DNA of 15,032 nucleotides, from positions 1 through 15,032 of the forward strand of contig CALBOT010000043.1 of NCBI GenBank assembly GCA_937896695.1. Reading direction: 5' to 3'. The stretch's first letter is position 1; each line of letters starts with the position of its first letter. Both the position numbers and the translations under genes were made by a program. Shown in pieces: positions 5,954 through 13,342 of this stretch. Under the pieces are notes generated by a model that was not told the DNA's origin, did no database searches, and saw only the letters and a list, made by a program, of their open reading frames with translations. The stretch comes from an uncultured Candidatus Nitrosopelagicus sp. (GTDB taxonomy: Archaea > Thermoproteota > Nitrososphaeria > Nitrososphaerales > Nitrosopumilaceae).

Positions 5954-7315
5954 GTGAAATATAGATCGGATAAAGATTCATTGGGACCAGTAAAGATCCC
6001 TGCCGATGCATATTATGGACCATTTACAGGACGTGCGATCAAACAATACAACGTTACAGGAAGACCATCGCATAGAAATTTGATAAAGTCATTTGTCATG
6101 ATAAAACGTTCTGCAGCAGTTGCAAATATGAAATCTAAAGCGATTAACAAAAAACAAGGAACTGCAATAGTCAAAGCCTGTGATAAAATTCTATCAGGAA
6201 AACACGTCGACCAATTTTTGGTAGACATGGTAAACTCAGGTGCAGGAACAGCATTCAACATGAACACTAATGAAGTTATTACAAATGTGGCATTGAAGAG
6301 TCTGGGTAAGAAACAAGGACAGTATGAATTTCTTCATCCAAATGATCATGTAAACATGTCACAGTCAAGTAATGATACATATCCCACTGCAATGCATATG
6401 GCAATACTGTTTTCATTCAAAGAAATGATTCCAGTGATTGATAAATTAATAAAATCAATTAACAAAAAGGCAAAACAATTTTCTAAATTTAAAAAACTTG
6501 GACGCACACATTTGATGGATGCACTACCAGTTACACTTGGAAGTGAATTTGCAGCATATGCCACCTCATTAACAAATGCTAGAAATCAAATTGTCGAATC
6601 ACAAAAAGAATTGGAACAAATTGCATTGGGAGGCACAGCTGTGGGTACAGGTGCAAACACACCAAGAGGATATAGAAAAGTTGTAATTACAGAATTAAGT
6701 AAAGTATCAAAATTATCACTTAAACCACAAAGAGATATGCAATATGCATTACAAAGTAAATTTCCTGTTGCAAATGCATCATCTGCATTGAAAAATTTTG
6801 CAATTGAATTAGGTAAAGTATCAAATGATGTCAGACTTATGGCATCAGGACCAATTGCAGGACTGTCAGAACTTGGAATACCAGCAGTTCACGCAGGTTC
6901 ATCAATAATGCCTGGAAAAGTAAATCCATCTTTAGCAGAATGTATGAATATGATTTGTTTTAGCGTAATGGGAAATGATACCACAGTTTCATTTGCAGCA
7001 CAAGCAGGACAATTTGAGCTGAATGTGATGTTGCCAGGTATGTTGAAAGCAGTTTTAGATTCAACAGATATGTTAACAAACTTTTTGCCAATATTTTCTG
7101 CAAATCTAATTGACGGATTAACTGCAAATCAATCAAAGCTTAGAGAGAATATTGAAAACAGTCCAGTAATTGTGACGCTGTTAACACCAAAAATCGGTTA
7201 TCTAAAATCTGCAGATTTGTTCAAAGAATCACTCAAAACAGGAAAGACGATTAGAGAGTTAGTTGTCTCTAAAAAATTAATGACAAATAAAGAAGTCAGT
7301 GCTTTGTTAGGTTAA
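5954..7315 (+). CDS. fumC: Class II fumarase / aspartate ammonia-lyase family protein (fumarase favoured)
   Basis: A member of the fumarase/aspartase superfamily, soluble homotetramers that add or remove water or ammonia across fumarate. The signature GSSIMPGKVNP is at 315-325, with its mobile catalytic serine. Other conserved blocks are SGAGTAFNMNTNEV (95-108), HPNDHVNMSQSSNDT (128-142) and GRTHLMDALP (183-192). His186 in THLMDA and the HVN/SSND forms match fumarases, where aspartases have TQLQDA and DVN/STND, so I favour fumarase (malate-fumarate step of the citric acid cycle). Some later segments are aspartase-like, so the substrate is not settled. The length of 453 is typical. The start is GTG at 5954; the ATG at 5934 is in another frame and stops after seven codons. 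The methylthiotransferase gene follows after one base, so the two form an operon. Confidence 0.87.
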   Translation: MKYRSDKDSLGPVKIPADAYYGPFTGRAIKQYNVTGRPSHRNLIKSFVMIKRSAAVANMKSKAINKKQGTAIVKACDKILSGKHVDQFLVDMVNSGAGTAFNMNTNEVITNVALKSLGKKQGQYEFLHPNDHVNMSQSSNDTYPTAMHMAILFSFKEMIPVIDKLIKSINKKAKQFSKFKKLGRTHLMDALPVTLGSEFAAYATSLTNARNQIVESQKELEQIALGGTAVGTGANTPRGYRKVVITELSKVSKLSLKPQRDMQYALQSKFPVANASSALKNFAIELGKVSNDVRLMASGPIAGLSELGIPAVHAGSSIMPGKVNPSLAECMNMICFSVMGNDTTVSFAAQAGQFELNVMLPGMLKAVLDSTDMLTNFLPIFSANLIDGLTANQSKLRENIENSPVIVTLLTPKIGYLKSADLFKESLKTGKTIRELVVSKKLMTNKEVSALLG

Positions 7316-7316
7316 G

Positions 7317-8585
7317 ATGGCAAAAATTTGGGTAGAAGCTTATGGCTGCTCTGCAAGTTATTCAGACTCTGAAATGATTTCAGGATTAATTGTTAATGGC
7401 GGACATACTTTAGCAGAAAATTCAGAAGATTCAGATCTTAATGTCATTGTTACATGTTCAGTGAAAGATGCAACAGCAGACAAGATGATTCGTAAGATTA
7501 TGGATTCTAGTTCAAAACCTCTTGTTGTTGCAGGATGTTTGCCAAAAGCAGAAAAAAATAAGGTGGAAAGATTTGCAGAAAATGCAAGTTTGTTAGGTCC
7601 AAACTCCATTGGTAAAACGCTACAAGTTATTCAATCTACACTTGATGGAAGAAAGACAGTTGCATTGGAAGATTCAGATTTATCTAAAGTAGGATTGCCA
7701 AAAATTCGTCTTAATCCAGCAGTAGGAATTGTGGAAATAGCAAGCGGATGCATGAGTGAATGTACATTTTGTCAAACAAAAATATCAAAAGGAGATTTAC
7801 AAAGCTACAGAGTAGGAGACATAGTAAGACAGGTTAAGACAGAATTAGCAGATGGATGTTGCGAGGTATGGCTAACATCAACAGACAACGGATGCTATGG
7901 TTTTGATATCAATTCAGATTTACCAGAATTAGTAAATACAGTGTCACAAATTCCAGAAAAATTTTTCATGAGAGTTGGAATGATGAATCCAATGTATATG
8001 CCAAGAATTCGCGAGGGATTACTAAAATCATTTGAAAGTAGTAAGGTTTTCAAATTTTTACATGTACCAGTTCAGAGTGGAAGTGACAAGGTTCTAAATG
8101 ACATGAAACGAGGACATACAGCAAAAACTTTCAGAAATGTCGTACAACAATTCAGAGAAAAGTTTGGAAAATTTACTATTTCAACAGACATTATAGTTGG
8201 ATTTCCAACTGAAACAGAAGAAGATTTTCAGATGACAATGCAACTTTTAGAAGAAACAAGACCGGACATAGGCAACTTATCAAGATACAGTCCAAGACCA
8301 GGAACAGATGCTGCAGAAATGCCACAAATTGACATGACAGAAATGAAGAGAAGAAGCAAGATGGCTTATGAATTAATCTGTAAAATTTCAAAAGAGAATA
8401 ATGAAAAATGGATTGGTTGGAAGGGCGAAGTAGTTTTTGATGAGGAATTTAAGAGCCAGAAGAGAGGCAGAAATTTTGCATACAAACCAATTTTTGTTAA
8501 TGAAGATCCAAAAATCGGTGACATCAAAACAGTAGAAATTACCGATGCTACAATTCACAGTCTGATTGGTAAAATAATCAAGTAA
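7317..8585 (+). CDS. tRNA methylthiotransferase, MiaB/e-MtaB type radical SAM enzyme
   Basis: This enzyme likely adds a methylthio group to N6-threonylcarbamoyl-adenosine 37 of tRNAs, improving decoding of ANN codons; archaea carry the e-MtaB (CDKAL1-like) type. The N-terminal methylthiotransferase domain has Cys11, Cys47 and Cys74, the ligands of its auxiliary iron-sulphur cluster. The radical SAM motif CxxxCxxC is GCMSECTFC (Cys145, Cys149, Cys152). The core continues with LTSTDNGCYG, HVPVQSGSDKVL and STDIIVGFPTET, all typical of the family, and the last 60 residues form a TRAM RNA-binding domain. At 422 residues it is of normal length. ATG at 7317 lies one base after the upstream stop, so it is co-transcribed with the lyase gene. 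A functional link between the two is not obvious; co-transcription may be incidental. Confidence 0.92.
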   Translation: MAKIWVEAYGCSASYSDSEMISGLIVNGGHTLAENSEDSDLNVIVTCSVKDATADKMIRKIMDSSSKPLVVAGCLPKAEKNKVERFAENASLLGPNSIGKTLQVIQSTLDGRKTVALEDSDLSKVGLPKIRLNPAVGIVEIASGCMSECTFCQTKISKGDLQSYRVGDIVRQVKTELADGCCEVWLTSTDNGCYGFDINSDLPELVNTVSQIPEKFFMRVGMMNPMYMPRIREGLLKSFESSKVFKFLHVPVQSGSDKVLNDMKRGHTAKTFRNVVQQFREKFGKFTISTDIIVGFPTETEEDFQMTMQLLEETRPDIGNLSRYSPRPGTDAAEMPQIDMTEMKRRSKMAYELICKISKENNEKWIGWKGEVVFDEEFKSQKRGRNFAYKPIFVNEDPKIGDIKTVEITDATIHSLIGKIIK

Positions 8586-8633
8586 AGGACTCAAAAATTT
8601 TAGATCGGAATTATAATCAAAACTAAGTAAAGA

Positions 8634-8645
8634 GTTTTTTATCGG
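8634..8645 (+). promoter_or_regulatory. Likely TATA box of the FtsZ-like gene
   Basis: GTTTTTTATCGG is centred about 24 bases before the ATG at 8663 and gives the FtsZ-like gene its own leaderless promoter, separate from the operon upstream. Confidence 0.4.
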
Positions 8646-8662
8646 AAATTGCGATACTGTAC

Positions 8663-9607
8663 ATGACTTTTGAAATTAAAGAGCCAGTACTAGTAGTAGG
8701 ACTAGGAAGAGCAGGCATAGAATTAGCCTCAGAAATGAGAGATATTCTAGATGCAGATTCATTAGAAATCAGTCACGATAAAAAAGACATTTCAGAGAAC
8801 AATTTCATACATGTTTCTACAAAATCAATCATCAATCCATCTGTTCAATTGATTAGAGGTTGTGCTATGGAACAAAGTGATAAAATTGCCGAACATATGA
8901 GCACATATGAAACAGTCATAATCATGGCAAATCTTGCAGGAAAATCAGGTGCCGCATTAGCCCCAGTAGTATCATCAATCTGTAAAGAACAAAACAAAAA
9001 TGTTCTATCATTTGCAATAATGCCTTTCAAATTTGAGAAAAACAAAATTTTCCAGTCTGGAATATCACTAAAGAGATTGAAAATGAATTCAGACTCAACA
9101 ATAATTATTGATAACGATGCAATATTGGATAGTAACCCAGACTTTACTGCAGAAAAATGCTACGAAGTAACAAACAATGCAATCAAATGTCTTACAACAT
9201 CAATTAAATCATCATCATTAACAGACGACACAAATATCATGTCAACATCAGGCAACACAGAAAATATTGAAGATTCAGTTAAAGATTCAATTAAAATGCT
9301 ATACGAAGATGCACCACCAAACAACATCAAACGTTCTATGCTGTATGTCTATGGTGCAGAAAAAATTCCAGTAGGAGTAATTAATTCAATTTCAAACATA
9401 CTAGGAGGAATTTTTGATGAAGAAAATTCTCAAGTAGACATGTCAACATCAGGCAACACAAATGTTGTGTTGCTTAGTGCAATTGCAGGTGAAACACGCT
9501 TTGACAAATATGACCCACTAGGAGTCATATCAAAAGATAAAACATTAGACTGGGATGAACCAGAAACTAGTTTTAACTGTGAATTAGATTTGCCACAAAT
9601 AGAATAA
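8663..9607 (+). CDS. Divergent FtsZ/tubulin-superfamily protein lacking the GTP signature
   Basis: The fold can be traced along FtsZ. The N-terminal Rossmann strand and loop is VLVVGLGRAGIELASEM (9-25). Next is MANLAGKSGAALAPVVSSIC (88-107), in the place of the FtsZ stretch with GGGTGTGAAPVIAEIA. Then comes VLSFAIMPFKFEKNKIF (114-130), matching VVTKPFSFEG, and STIIIDNDAIL (145-155), matching SLIVIPNDKLL. A C-terminal domain ends with VVLLSAIAGETRF. The tubulin signature GGGTG(S/T)G is replaced by NLAGKSG, and I find no NxDxxD catalytic T7 loop; the aligned region has STSGNT instead. GTP binding and hydrolysis are therefore doubtful. Thaumarchaea divide with Cdv (ESCRT-like) proteins and are known to carry an FtsZ-like gene of unclear role. 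At 314 residues it lacks a long C-terminal tail. It ends eight bases from the convergent eL31 gene. Confidence 0.75.
   Translation: MTFEIKEPVLVVGLGRAGIELASEMRDILDADSLEISHDKKDISENNFIHVSTKSIINPSVQLIRGCAMEQSDKIAEHMSTYETVIIMANLAGKSGAALAPVVSSICKEQNKNVLSFAIMPFKFEKNKIFQSGISLKRLKMNSDSTIIIDNDAILDSNPDFTAEKCYEVTNNAIKCLTTSIKSSSLTDDTNIMSTSGNTENIEDSVKDSIKMLYEDAPPNNIKRSMLYVYGAEKIPVGVINSISNILGGIFDEENSQVDMSTSGNTNVVLLSAIAGETRFDKYDPLGVISKDKTLDWDEPETSFNCELDLPQIE
9238..9259 (+). repeat. 22-bp direct repeat, copy 1 (pair with 9439-9460)
   Basis: The 22 bases here recur exactly at 9439-9460, 201 bases later, in the same reading frame. Both copies encode MSTSGNT. Flanking bases differ, so the identity has sharp edges. 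Confidence 0.85.
9439..9460 (+). repeat. 22-bp direct repeat, copy 2
   Basis: Exact second copy of 9238-9259 inside the FtsZ-like gene, 67 codons downstream and in frame. It sits just before the last core strand (VVLLSAIAG), whereas copy 1 sits where FtsZ has its T7 loop. Confidence 0.85.
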
Positions 9608-9619
9608 TTAATTTTTTAT
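9606..9619. terminator. Short convergent termination region
   Basis: Only eight bases separate the stops of the FtsZ-like and eL31 genes. The plus strand has a run of six T here (TTAATTTTTTATTC), a plausible archaeal terminator for the FtsZ-like transcript. No stem is visible. Confidence 0.3.
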
Positions 9620-10077
9620 TCTTTAGATTTTGGTTTTGATTCTTTAGCTTTAGGCTCTTCTTTTGGTTTTGATTCTTTAGCTTTAGGCTCTTCTTTTGGT
9701 TTTGATTCTTTGAGAGTTTCTTCTGTTACTTCAATTGCATCGGCATCATCAGTTTGTGGTTCAACTTTTTGTTTAATTTCAGGAGATTTCTTAGAATCTT
9801 TTTCATCAGATTCTACACCTTCTTCATAATTAGTAACTAAAATGTAACCATCATCAGTTTTTGTCATTCTGACACGAATTTTACGTGGAGGACTTCTAAC
9901 TCCTTTTGACCAAATCAAATGAGCAACTTCTTCATCAATTTTGATTTCCTGAGTTTTCATATGTTTTCGAGCAAATTCACGGATCATGTTTATGGCCCTA
10001 ACTGCACGATGTTGACTTTGAGATAATAGTACTTTTCCTAATGGAATTGTGTAAACACGCTCTAGTTCTTGAGACAA
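9616..10077 (-). CDS. rpl31e: Ribosomal protein eL31 (L31e) with a long charged repeat tail
   Basis: Residues 1 to about 92 are eL31, a large-subunit protein near the exit of the peptide tunnel: VYTIPLGKVLLSQSQHRAVRAI, then IREFARKHMK, DEEVAHLIWSKGVRSPPRKIRVRMTK and ILVTNYEE. Archaeal eL31 usually ends about here (roughly 85-100 residues). This one continues for about 60 residues that are highly charged and low in complexity, ending in an 11-residue repeat with KEEPKAKESKP. The tail is probably disordered. The start codon is TTG at 10077, immediately after the TAG of eL39 with no spacing, so it depends on coupling to eL39 translation; the family N-terminus fits this start. In some archaea IF6 follows this pair; here the convergent FtsZ-like gene lies instead. 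The tail may be lineage-specific, and any role in nascent-chain factor binding is inference. Confidence 0.92.
   Translation of the reverse strand: MSQELERVYTIPLGKVLLSQSQHRAVRAINMIREFARKHMKTQEIKIDEEVAHLIWSKGVRSPPRKIRVRMTKTDDGYILVTNYEEGVESDEKDSKKSPEIKQKVEPQTDDADAIEVTEETLKESKPKEEPKAKESKPKEEPKAKESKPKSKE
9632..9712 (-). repeat. 33-bp tandem repeats in the eL31 tail
   Basis: Two identical 33-base units lie at 9632-9664 and 9665-9697, followed by a partial third (9698-9712). Each encodes the 11-residue unit with KEEPKAKESKP. Perfect identity at the DNA level, including synonymous positions, points to recent duplication or active homogenisation. Confidence 0.9.
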
Positions 10078-10236
10078 CTATCCAACCTCCACATCAGTTC
10101 TACGCCATGCTCTAGCCTTAGGATTTGTTCTCACTGAACGCTTAGTCTTTAGAATAACCCATGCTGGAACGGCAGATGCTTGTTTTGTCTTCTTGATTAA
10201 TCGGATTTTTCTTCCAGATGTCTTTCTAGTTGCCAT
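10078..10236 (-). CDS. rpl39e: Ribosomal protein eL39 (L39e)
   Basis: A 52-residue protein from ATG at 10236 to TAG at 10080-10078, rich in Lys and Arg. It is the archaeal/eukaryal eL39, which lines the lower part of the peptide exit tunnel. The family pattern is plain: MATRKTSGRKIRLIKKTKQ, then PAWVILKTKRSVRTNPKAR and RRTDVEV (the conserved WRR/WRRT near the end, here AWRRT). The usual length of the family is about 50 residues. It is followed without spacing by eL31, the common archaeal eL39-eL31 order. An A/T element on the minus strand, ATTTAAAA (10261-10268), lies about 28 bases upstream and would give a leaderless transcript that begins just after methionine synthase ends. Easily missed by gene callers because of its size. 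Confidence 0.95.
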   Translation of the reverse strand: MATRKTSGRKIRLIKKTKQASAVPAWVILKTKRSVRTNPKARAWRRTDVEVG

Positions 10237-10260
10237 AAAGTTTCGAACAAATTTTCCTCT

Positions 10261-10268
10261 TTTTAAAT
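10261..10268 (-). promoter_or_regulatory. Likely TATA box of the eL39-eL31 operon
   Basis: Minus-strand ATTTAAAA is centred about 28 bases before the eL39 ATG, in the 48-base gap after the methionine synthase stop. It suggests the ribosomal pair has its own promoter instead of relying on read-through. Confidence 0.4.
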
Positions 10269-10284
10269 CAAGCGTGATTTTACA

Positions 10285-12783
10285 CTATAAAACAAAATAT
10301 TCGGCTTCAGGATGGTGAACGACTATTGCTGCAGTAGATTGTTCAGGTATAATTTGTCCAGATTCTGTGAGATCCATGCCAGATTGTTCTCCGTGAATTA
10401 GTTTCCATACGAGATGTTGCTGAGTTGTATCAGGACAGCTTGGATATCCCCAACTGTATCTTAGACCACCTTTATCAGATAATTCAAGTTCATCTTTAAT
10501 TTTTTTATTTATCCATTCTGCCATTGCTTCAGCTGTTTCTACTGCAAGTCCGTGCAAATAATACGAATCAGTATACTTGTCTTCTTTATCCCATTTTTCA
10601 ATTAATTCAGCTGCTTTTGTACCGACCGTAACAGATTGAAATGCAACAATATCATTCTCACCAAAATAATCAGTTAGGCACAAATGTTTGGTTTTTGATG
10701 AACGAGGAAAATCAAAAACTACATCCTGACCATCGAGTCCATCAACAACTAATTTGTCATTACGATTATGACATGTGAAATAACCATAAACAGCCTGTGG
10801 TTCAAAAAGATTATCGTCAATTACACGTTTTTTCCATTCATCAAGAAGTTTTTCAGGATCATCGATCGTATCAGCAGAGTTTCCTCTAATTCCCCATGAA
10901 AGTTTGAAAAGAGATTTTTTATTAAGATGATTCCAAATTTCATTAAGATCAAAATCTTCAGGTTTTAATCTAATTGCTTCATTTAGTTTTGGTGGCGTTG
11001 GTGGAGAAACAGGTTTAATTCCACTATGAGGAAGATTTTCAGAGTCAACTTGTTGAACTTTATTTTCTTTCCAGTTTGATAATTTTTCTTTCCAGTTATT
11101 TACAAATTCATCTTTTTCTTTAGAAACTAGTTTATCCATTGTTTTAAGACCATCAAACATGGTACCACAGTAAAACATTCCAGGTTCATAGATTCCATCT
11201 TGTTTTGCAATTCGATTAATGTAATTGCTGTTTATGGCAGCACCACCACACAATATTGGAATGTTAACATCAGTTTTTCTTGCATGCTCAACAAAGAATT
11301 GCATTTGTTTTGATGTCGATACGAGTAATGCAGATAACCCAACAGCGTCAGGTTTGACTTCATTGATTTTCTCTACAAATTTTTGTAAAGGCACCTGTTT
11401 TCCTAAATCATGAACAGTATATCCATTATTTTCAAAGATTGTTTTTACCAAATTTTTTCCAATATCGTGAACATCACCATATACAGTTCCTAAAACTAGA
11501 ATACCTTTACTTGTGCCCTCTTCTTTTAACAAATATTTTTCTAATTCCTTAACAGCCGCTTTCATACATTCTGCGGATTTTAGTACAAATGGGAGAATTA
11601 ATTCTCCTGCACCAAACTTGTCACCAACAATCTTCATAGCAGGAAGTAAATCATCATTTAATGTTTGAATTGCACCTTGATGTGTAACCTCTTTTTCAGC
11701 ATTGATTGACAAAATACCATCATTGTCTTGTATGAGATTTGATTGCTCTAATTTTTCAGCAATTGCAGATACCACATCATTTTCAATTCCATCTTTCAGG
11801 CGATTGATAATTCGGAAATTTGCACGTTTACCTGCAGCCCATGTTGGATCAACATCAACTTTCTTGGTTTTTGATGATGAATCTTGGCTAACATTTTCAA
11901 AATGAGTTATTAAATCAGATAATGCATTTGGGTGTTTATTGAAAATTAAATCTTCAACTATCTTCTTTTCTTTTTCATCGATTTCAGTATACGGAGTAAT
12001 TTCACGTGCATTTACAATTGCACTATCAAGACCATTTTGTACAGCATGATACAAAAATACTGAATTTAATATGCGTCTGGCTTGTGGAACAAGACCAAAG
12101 CTAATGTTACTCAAACCAAGTGTGGTAAATGATGTTGGAAATCTTTCTTTTACAAGCTTGATTCCTTCCAAAGTGTGTTTTCCTGCATCAAGAAATTCCT
12201 CTTCCCCAGTAGCCAAAGTAAATGTTAGAACATCAAAAATGAATTGTTCTGGACGTAAACCATATTTTTTTCCAGATTCATACAATAATTCAGCAGTAGC
12301 AACTTTTTGTTCAGGAGTTTTTGCCATACCATCAGGTCCAATACATAATGCAATTGCAGGAATTCCATATTTTGCCATCAATGGAGCCAATGCCTTGTAT
12401 CTACTTCCATCACCTTCCAAATTGATTGAATTTATGATGGGCTTACCAGGAATTTGCTCAATTGCTGATTCAATAACTTGAGGATCCGTGGAATCAATAA
12501 CTAAAGGAGCATCGATTTCAAGACTAAGACTTTTTACAAGTTTTAGAATAAACTCCTTTTCATCAGAACGTTCGGTTGTTGCAACACATACATCAATACA
12601 ATGGGCTCCATCTTCAACTTGGGTTCTTGCCAAGTCAACTAACCCATCAAAATCATCGTTCAAAACCAATTCTTTTGCTTTTTTGGAACCCTGAGTGTTT
12701 AGTCGTTCACCAATTATGAGAGGTCCTACTTCTTGCTTCAAATCAACAGATTTGATTGCAGAACTTACTCTAGCCTTTAACAT
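10285..12783 (-). CDS. metH: Cobalamin-dependent methionine synthase, folate-B12-activation module
   Basis: Transfers the methyl group of methyl-tetrahydrofolate through cobalamin to homocysteine. Domains in order: pterin-binding barrel at about 15-285 (GERLNTQGSKK, DVCVATTERSDE, VIDSTDPQVIESA, GLSNISFGLV), helical cap at about 315-420, B12 domain at about 425-560 with DVHDIGKN (cobalt-binding His439) and the GLSALLVST segment, a Pro-rich linker near 590-600, and a SAM-dependent reactivation domain at about 605-832 with RYSWGYPSCPD (RxxxGY, R775 to Y780). The N-terminal zinc/homocysteine domain of bacterial MetH (about 1230 residues in E. coli) is missing; it is encoded separately at 13343-14293. 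Having an activation domain implies oxidative inactivation of cobalamin and a flavodoxin-like reductant. Thaumarchaea of this type make cobalamin. It starts with ATG at 12783. Confidence 0.93.
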   Translation of the reverse strand: MLKARVSSAIKSVDLKQEVGPLIIGERLNTQGSKKAKELVLNDDFDGLVDLARTQVEDGAHCIDVCVATTERSDEKEFILKLVKSLSLEIDAPLVIDSTDPQVIESAIEQIPGKPIINSINLEGDGSRYKALAPLMAKYGIPAIALCIGPDGMAKTPEQKVATAELLYESGKKYGLRPEQFIFDVLTFTLATGEEEFLDAGKHTLEGIKLVKERFPTSFTTLGLSNISFGLVPQARRILNSVFLYHAVQNGLDSAIVNAREITPYTEIDEKEKKIVEDLIFNKHPNALSDLITHFENVSQDSSSKTKKVDVDPTWAAGKRANFRIINRLKDGIENDVVSAIAEKLEQSNLIQDNDGILSINAEKEVTHQGAIQTLNDDLLPAMKIVGDKFGAGELILPFVLKSAECMKAAVKELEKYLLKEEGTSKGILVLGTVYGDVHDIGKNLVKTIFENNGYTVHDLGKQVPLQKFVEKINEVKPDAVGLSALLVSTSKQMQFFVEHARKTDVNIPILCGGAAINSNYINRIAKQDGIYEPGMFYCGTMFDGLKTMDKLVSKEKDEFVNNWKEKLSNWKENKVQQVDSENLPHSGIKPVSPPTPPKLNEAIRLKPEDFDLNEIWNHLNKKSLFKLSWGIRGNSADTIDDPEKLLDEWKKRVIDDNLFEPQAVYGYFTCHNRNDKLVVDGLDGQDVVFDFPRSSKTKHLCLTDYFGENDIVAFQSVTVGTKAAELIEKWDKEDKYTDSYYLHGLAVETAEAMAEWINKKIKDELELSDKGGLRYSWGYPSCPDTTQQHLVWKLIHGEQSGMDLTESGQIIPEQSTAAIVVHHPEAEYFVL

Positions 12784-13007
12784 ATAGGATTAGAAATGAA
12801 ATTTTTGTAAATACTTATCTCATGAATTAGTATATTTTGACTATTTTCTAGGCATGAAATTAGTAAAAATATCTCAAAATTGAAAATTAATTTTCTTTTT
12901 ACTATTTTTCTATAGACTAAAAAAACAACTAATTTCTGAAGAAGAATTAGATTCTTTTGTTTTAGAAAGTAAAGAGAACTTAACTAAAGCTGAAGATTAC
13001 AGCAAAT
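12784..13007. other. Gap between metH and the small helical gene, with a coding-like start-less stretch
   Basis: About 224 AT-rich bases. The left part holds the metH promoter; minus-strand AAGTATTTAC near 12807-12816 is a weak TATA candidate about 28 bases before the metH ATG. From about 12917 to 13022 the plus strand reads as protein-like sequence (LKKQLISEEELDSFVLESKE and on to a TGA), but this frame has no ATG, GTG or TTG after its last upstream stop at 12881-12883. Confidence 0.4.
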
Positions 13008-13316
13008 GTGAAATCATACCTTGAAGCATTAGAAGGACTACTAGAACATTCAGAAAAACTACGAAAAAAATTTGAAAAGGTAGTAGAACAATCTAAAGGC
13101 GATGAAAAAATACATTCAAAGTTAATTGAAATTTATGAACCAATAAAGGAATCAGAAGAAATCATCATTAAAGCGATGGATAATTTACATCTAAATTCTC
13201 TACAATTTCTCAAAGAAACTATGGAATGGAATACCAAACATGGGATAACTAACGATCACATTCTAGAGAAGTTCGGACAAAAACGAGTAGATGAAGCACT
13301 AAGTTTGAAAGATTAG
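13008..13316 (+). CDS. Small helical, charged protein of unknown function
   Basis: A 102-residue protein beginning with GTG at 13008. It is almost wholly alpha-helical in appearance, rich in Glu and Lys with Leu/Ile at helical spacing (ALEGLLEHSEKLRKKFEKV, then SKLIEIYEPIKESEEIIIKA), suggesting a helical bundle or coiled coil. It has one Trp, no Cys, no signal peptide and no membrane helix, so it is likely cytoplasmic. It sits on the opposite strand between the two halves of methionine synthase, ending 26 bases from the convergent homocysteine module. The GTG overlaps an ATG one frame back that stops at once, and the preceding 100 bases look like coding sequence in another frame, so the true N-terminus is uncertain and a frameshift is possible. 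I do not recognise a family. Confidence 0.65.
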   Translation: MKSYLEALEGLLEHSEKLRKKFEKVVEQSKGDEKIHSKLIEIYEPIKESEEIIIKAMDNLHLNSLQFLKETMEWNTKHGITNDHILEKFGQKRVDEALSLKD

Positions 13317-13342
13317 ATTAGTCAGATTATCTTTCTCTTGCA

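Noticed and set aside
5934..5957. ATG-started mini frame (MKILQYL) before the lyase gene
   Set aside because: It is seven codons, in another frame, and overlaps the GTG start; no sign of a regulatory leader peptide.
8586..8662. Repeated GATCGGAA/ATCGGAAAT words before the FtsZ-like gene as an operator
   Set aside because: The two words are only partly alike, short and not symmetric; not enough to call a binding site.
12071..12481. 136-residue plus-strand frame opposite metH
   Set aside because: It is antisense to the conserved pterin-binding domain, with no family features; a shadow of the real gene.
12919..12926. A AAA AAC slippery heptamer suggesting programmed frameshifting
   Set aside because: The frame that would slip has a stop (TAA 12918-12920) immediately before the heptamer, so no ribosome would reach it.
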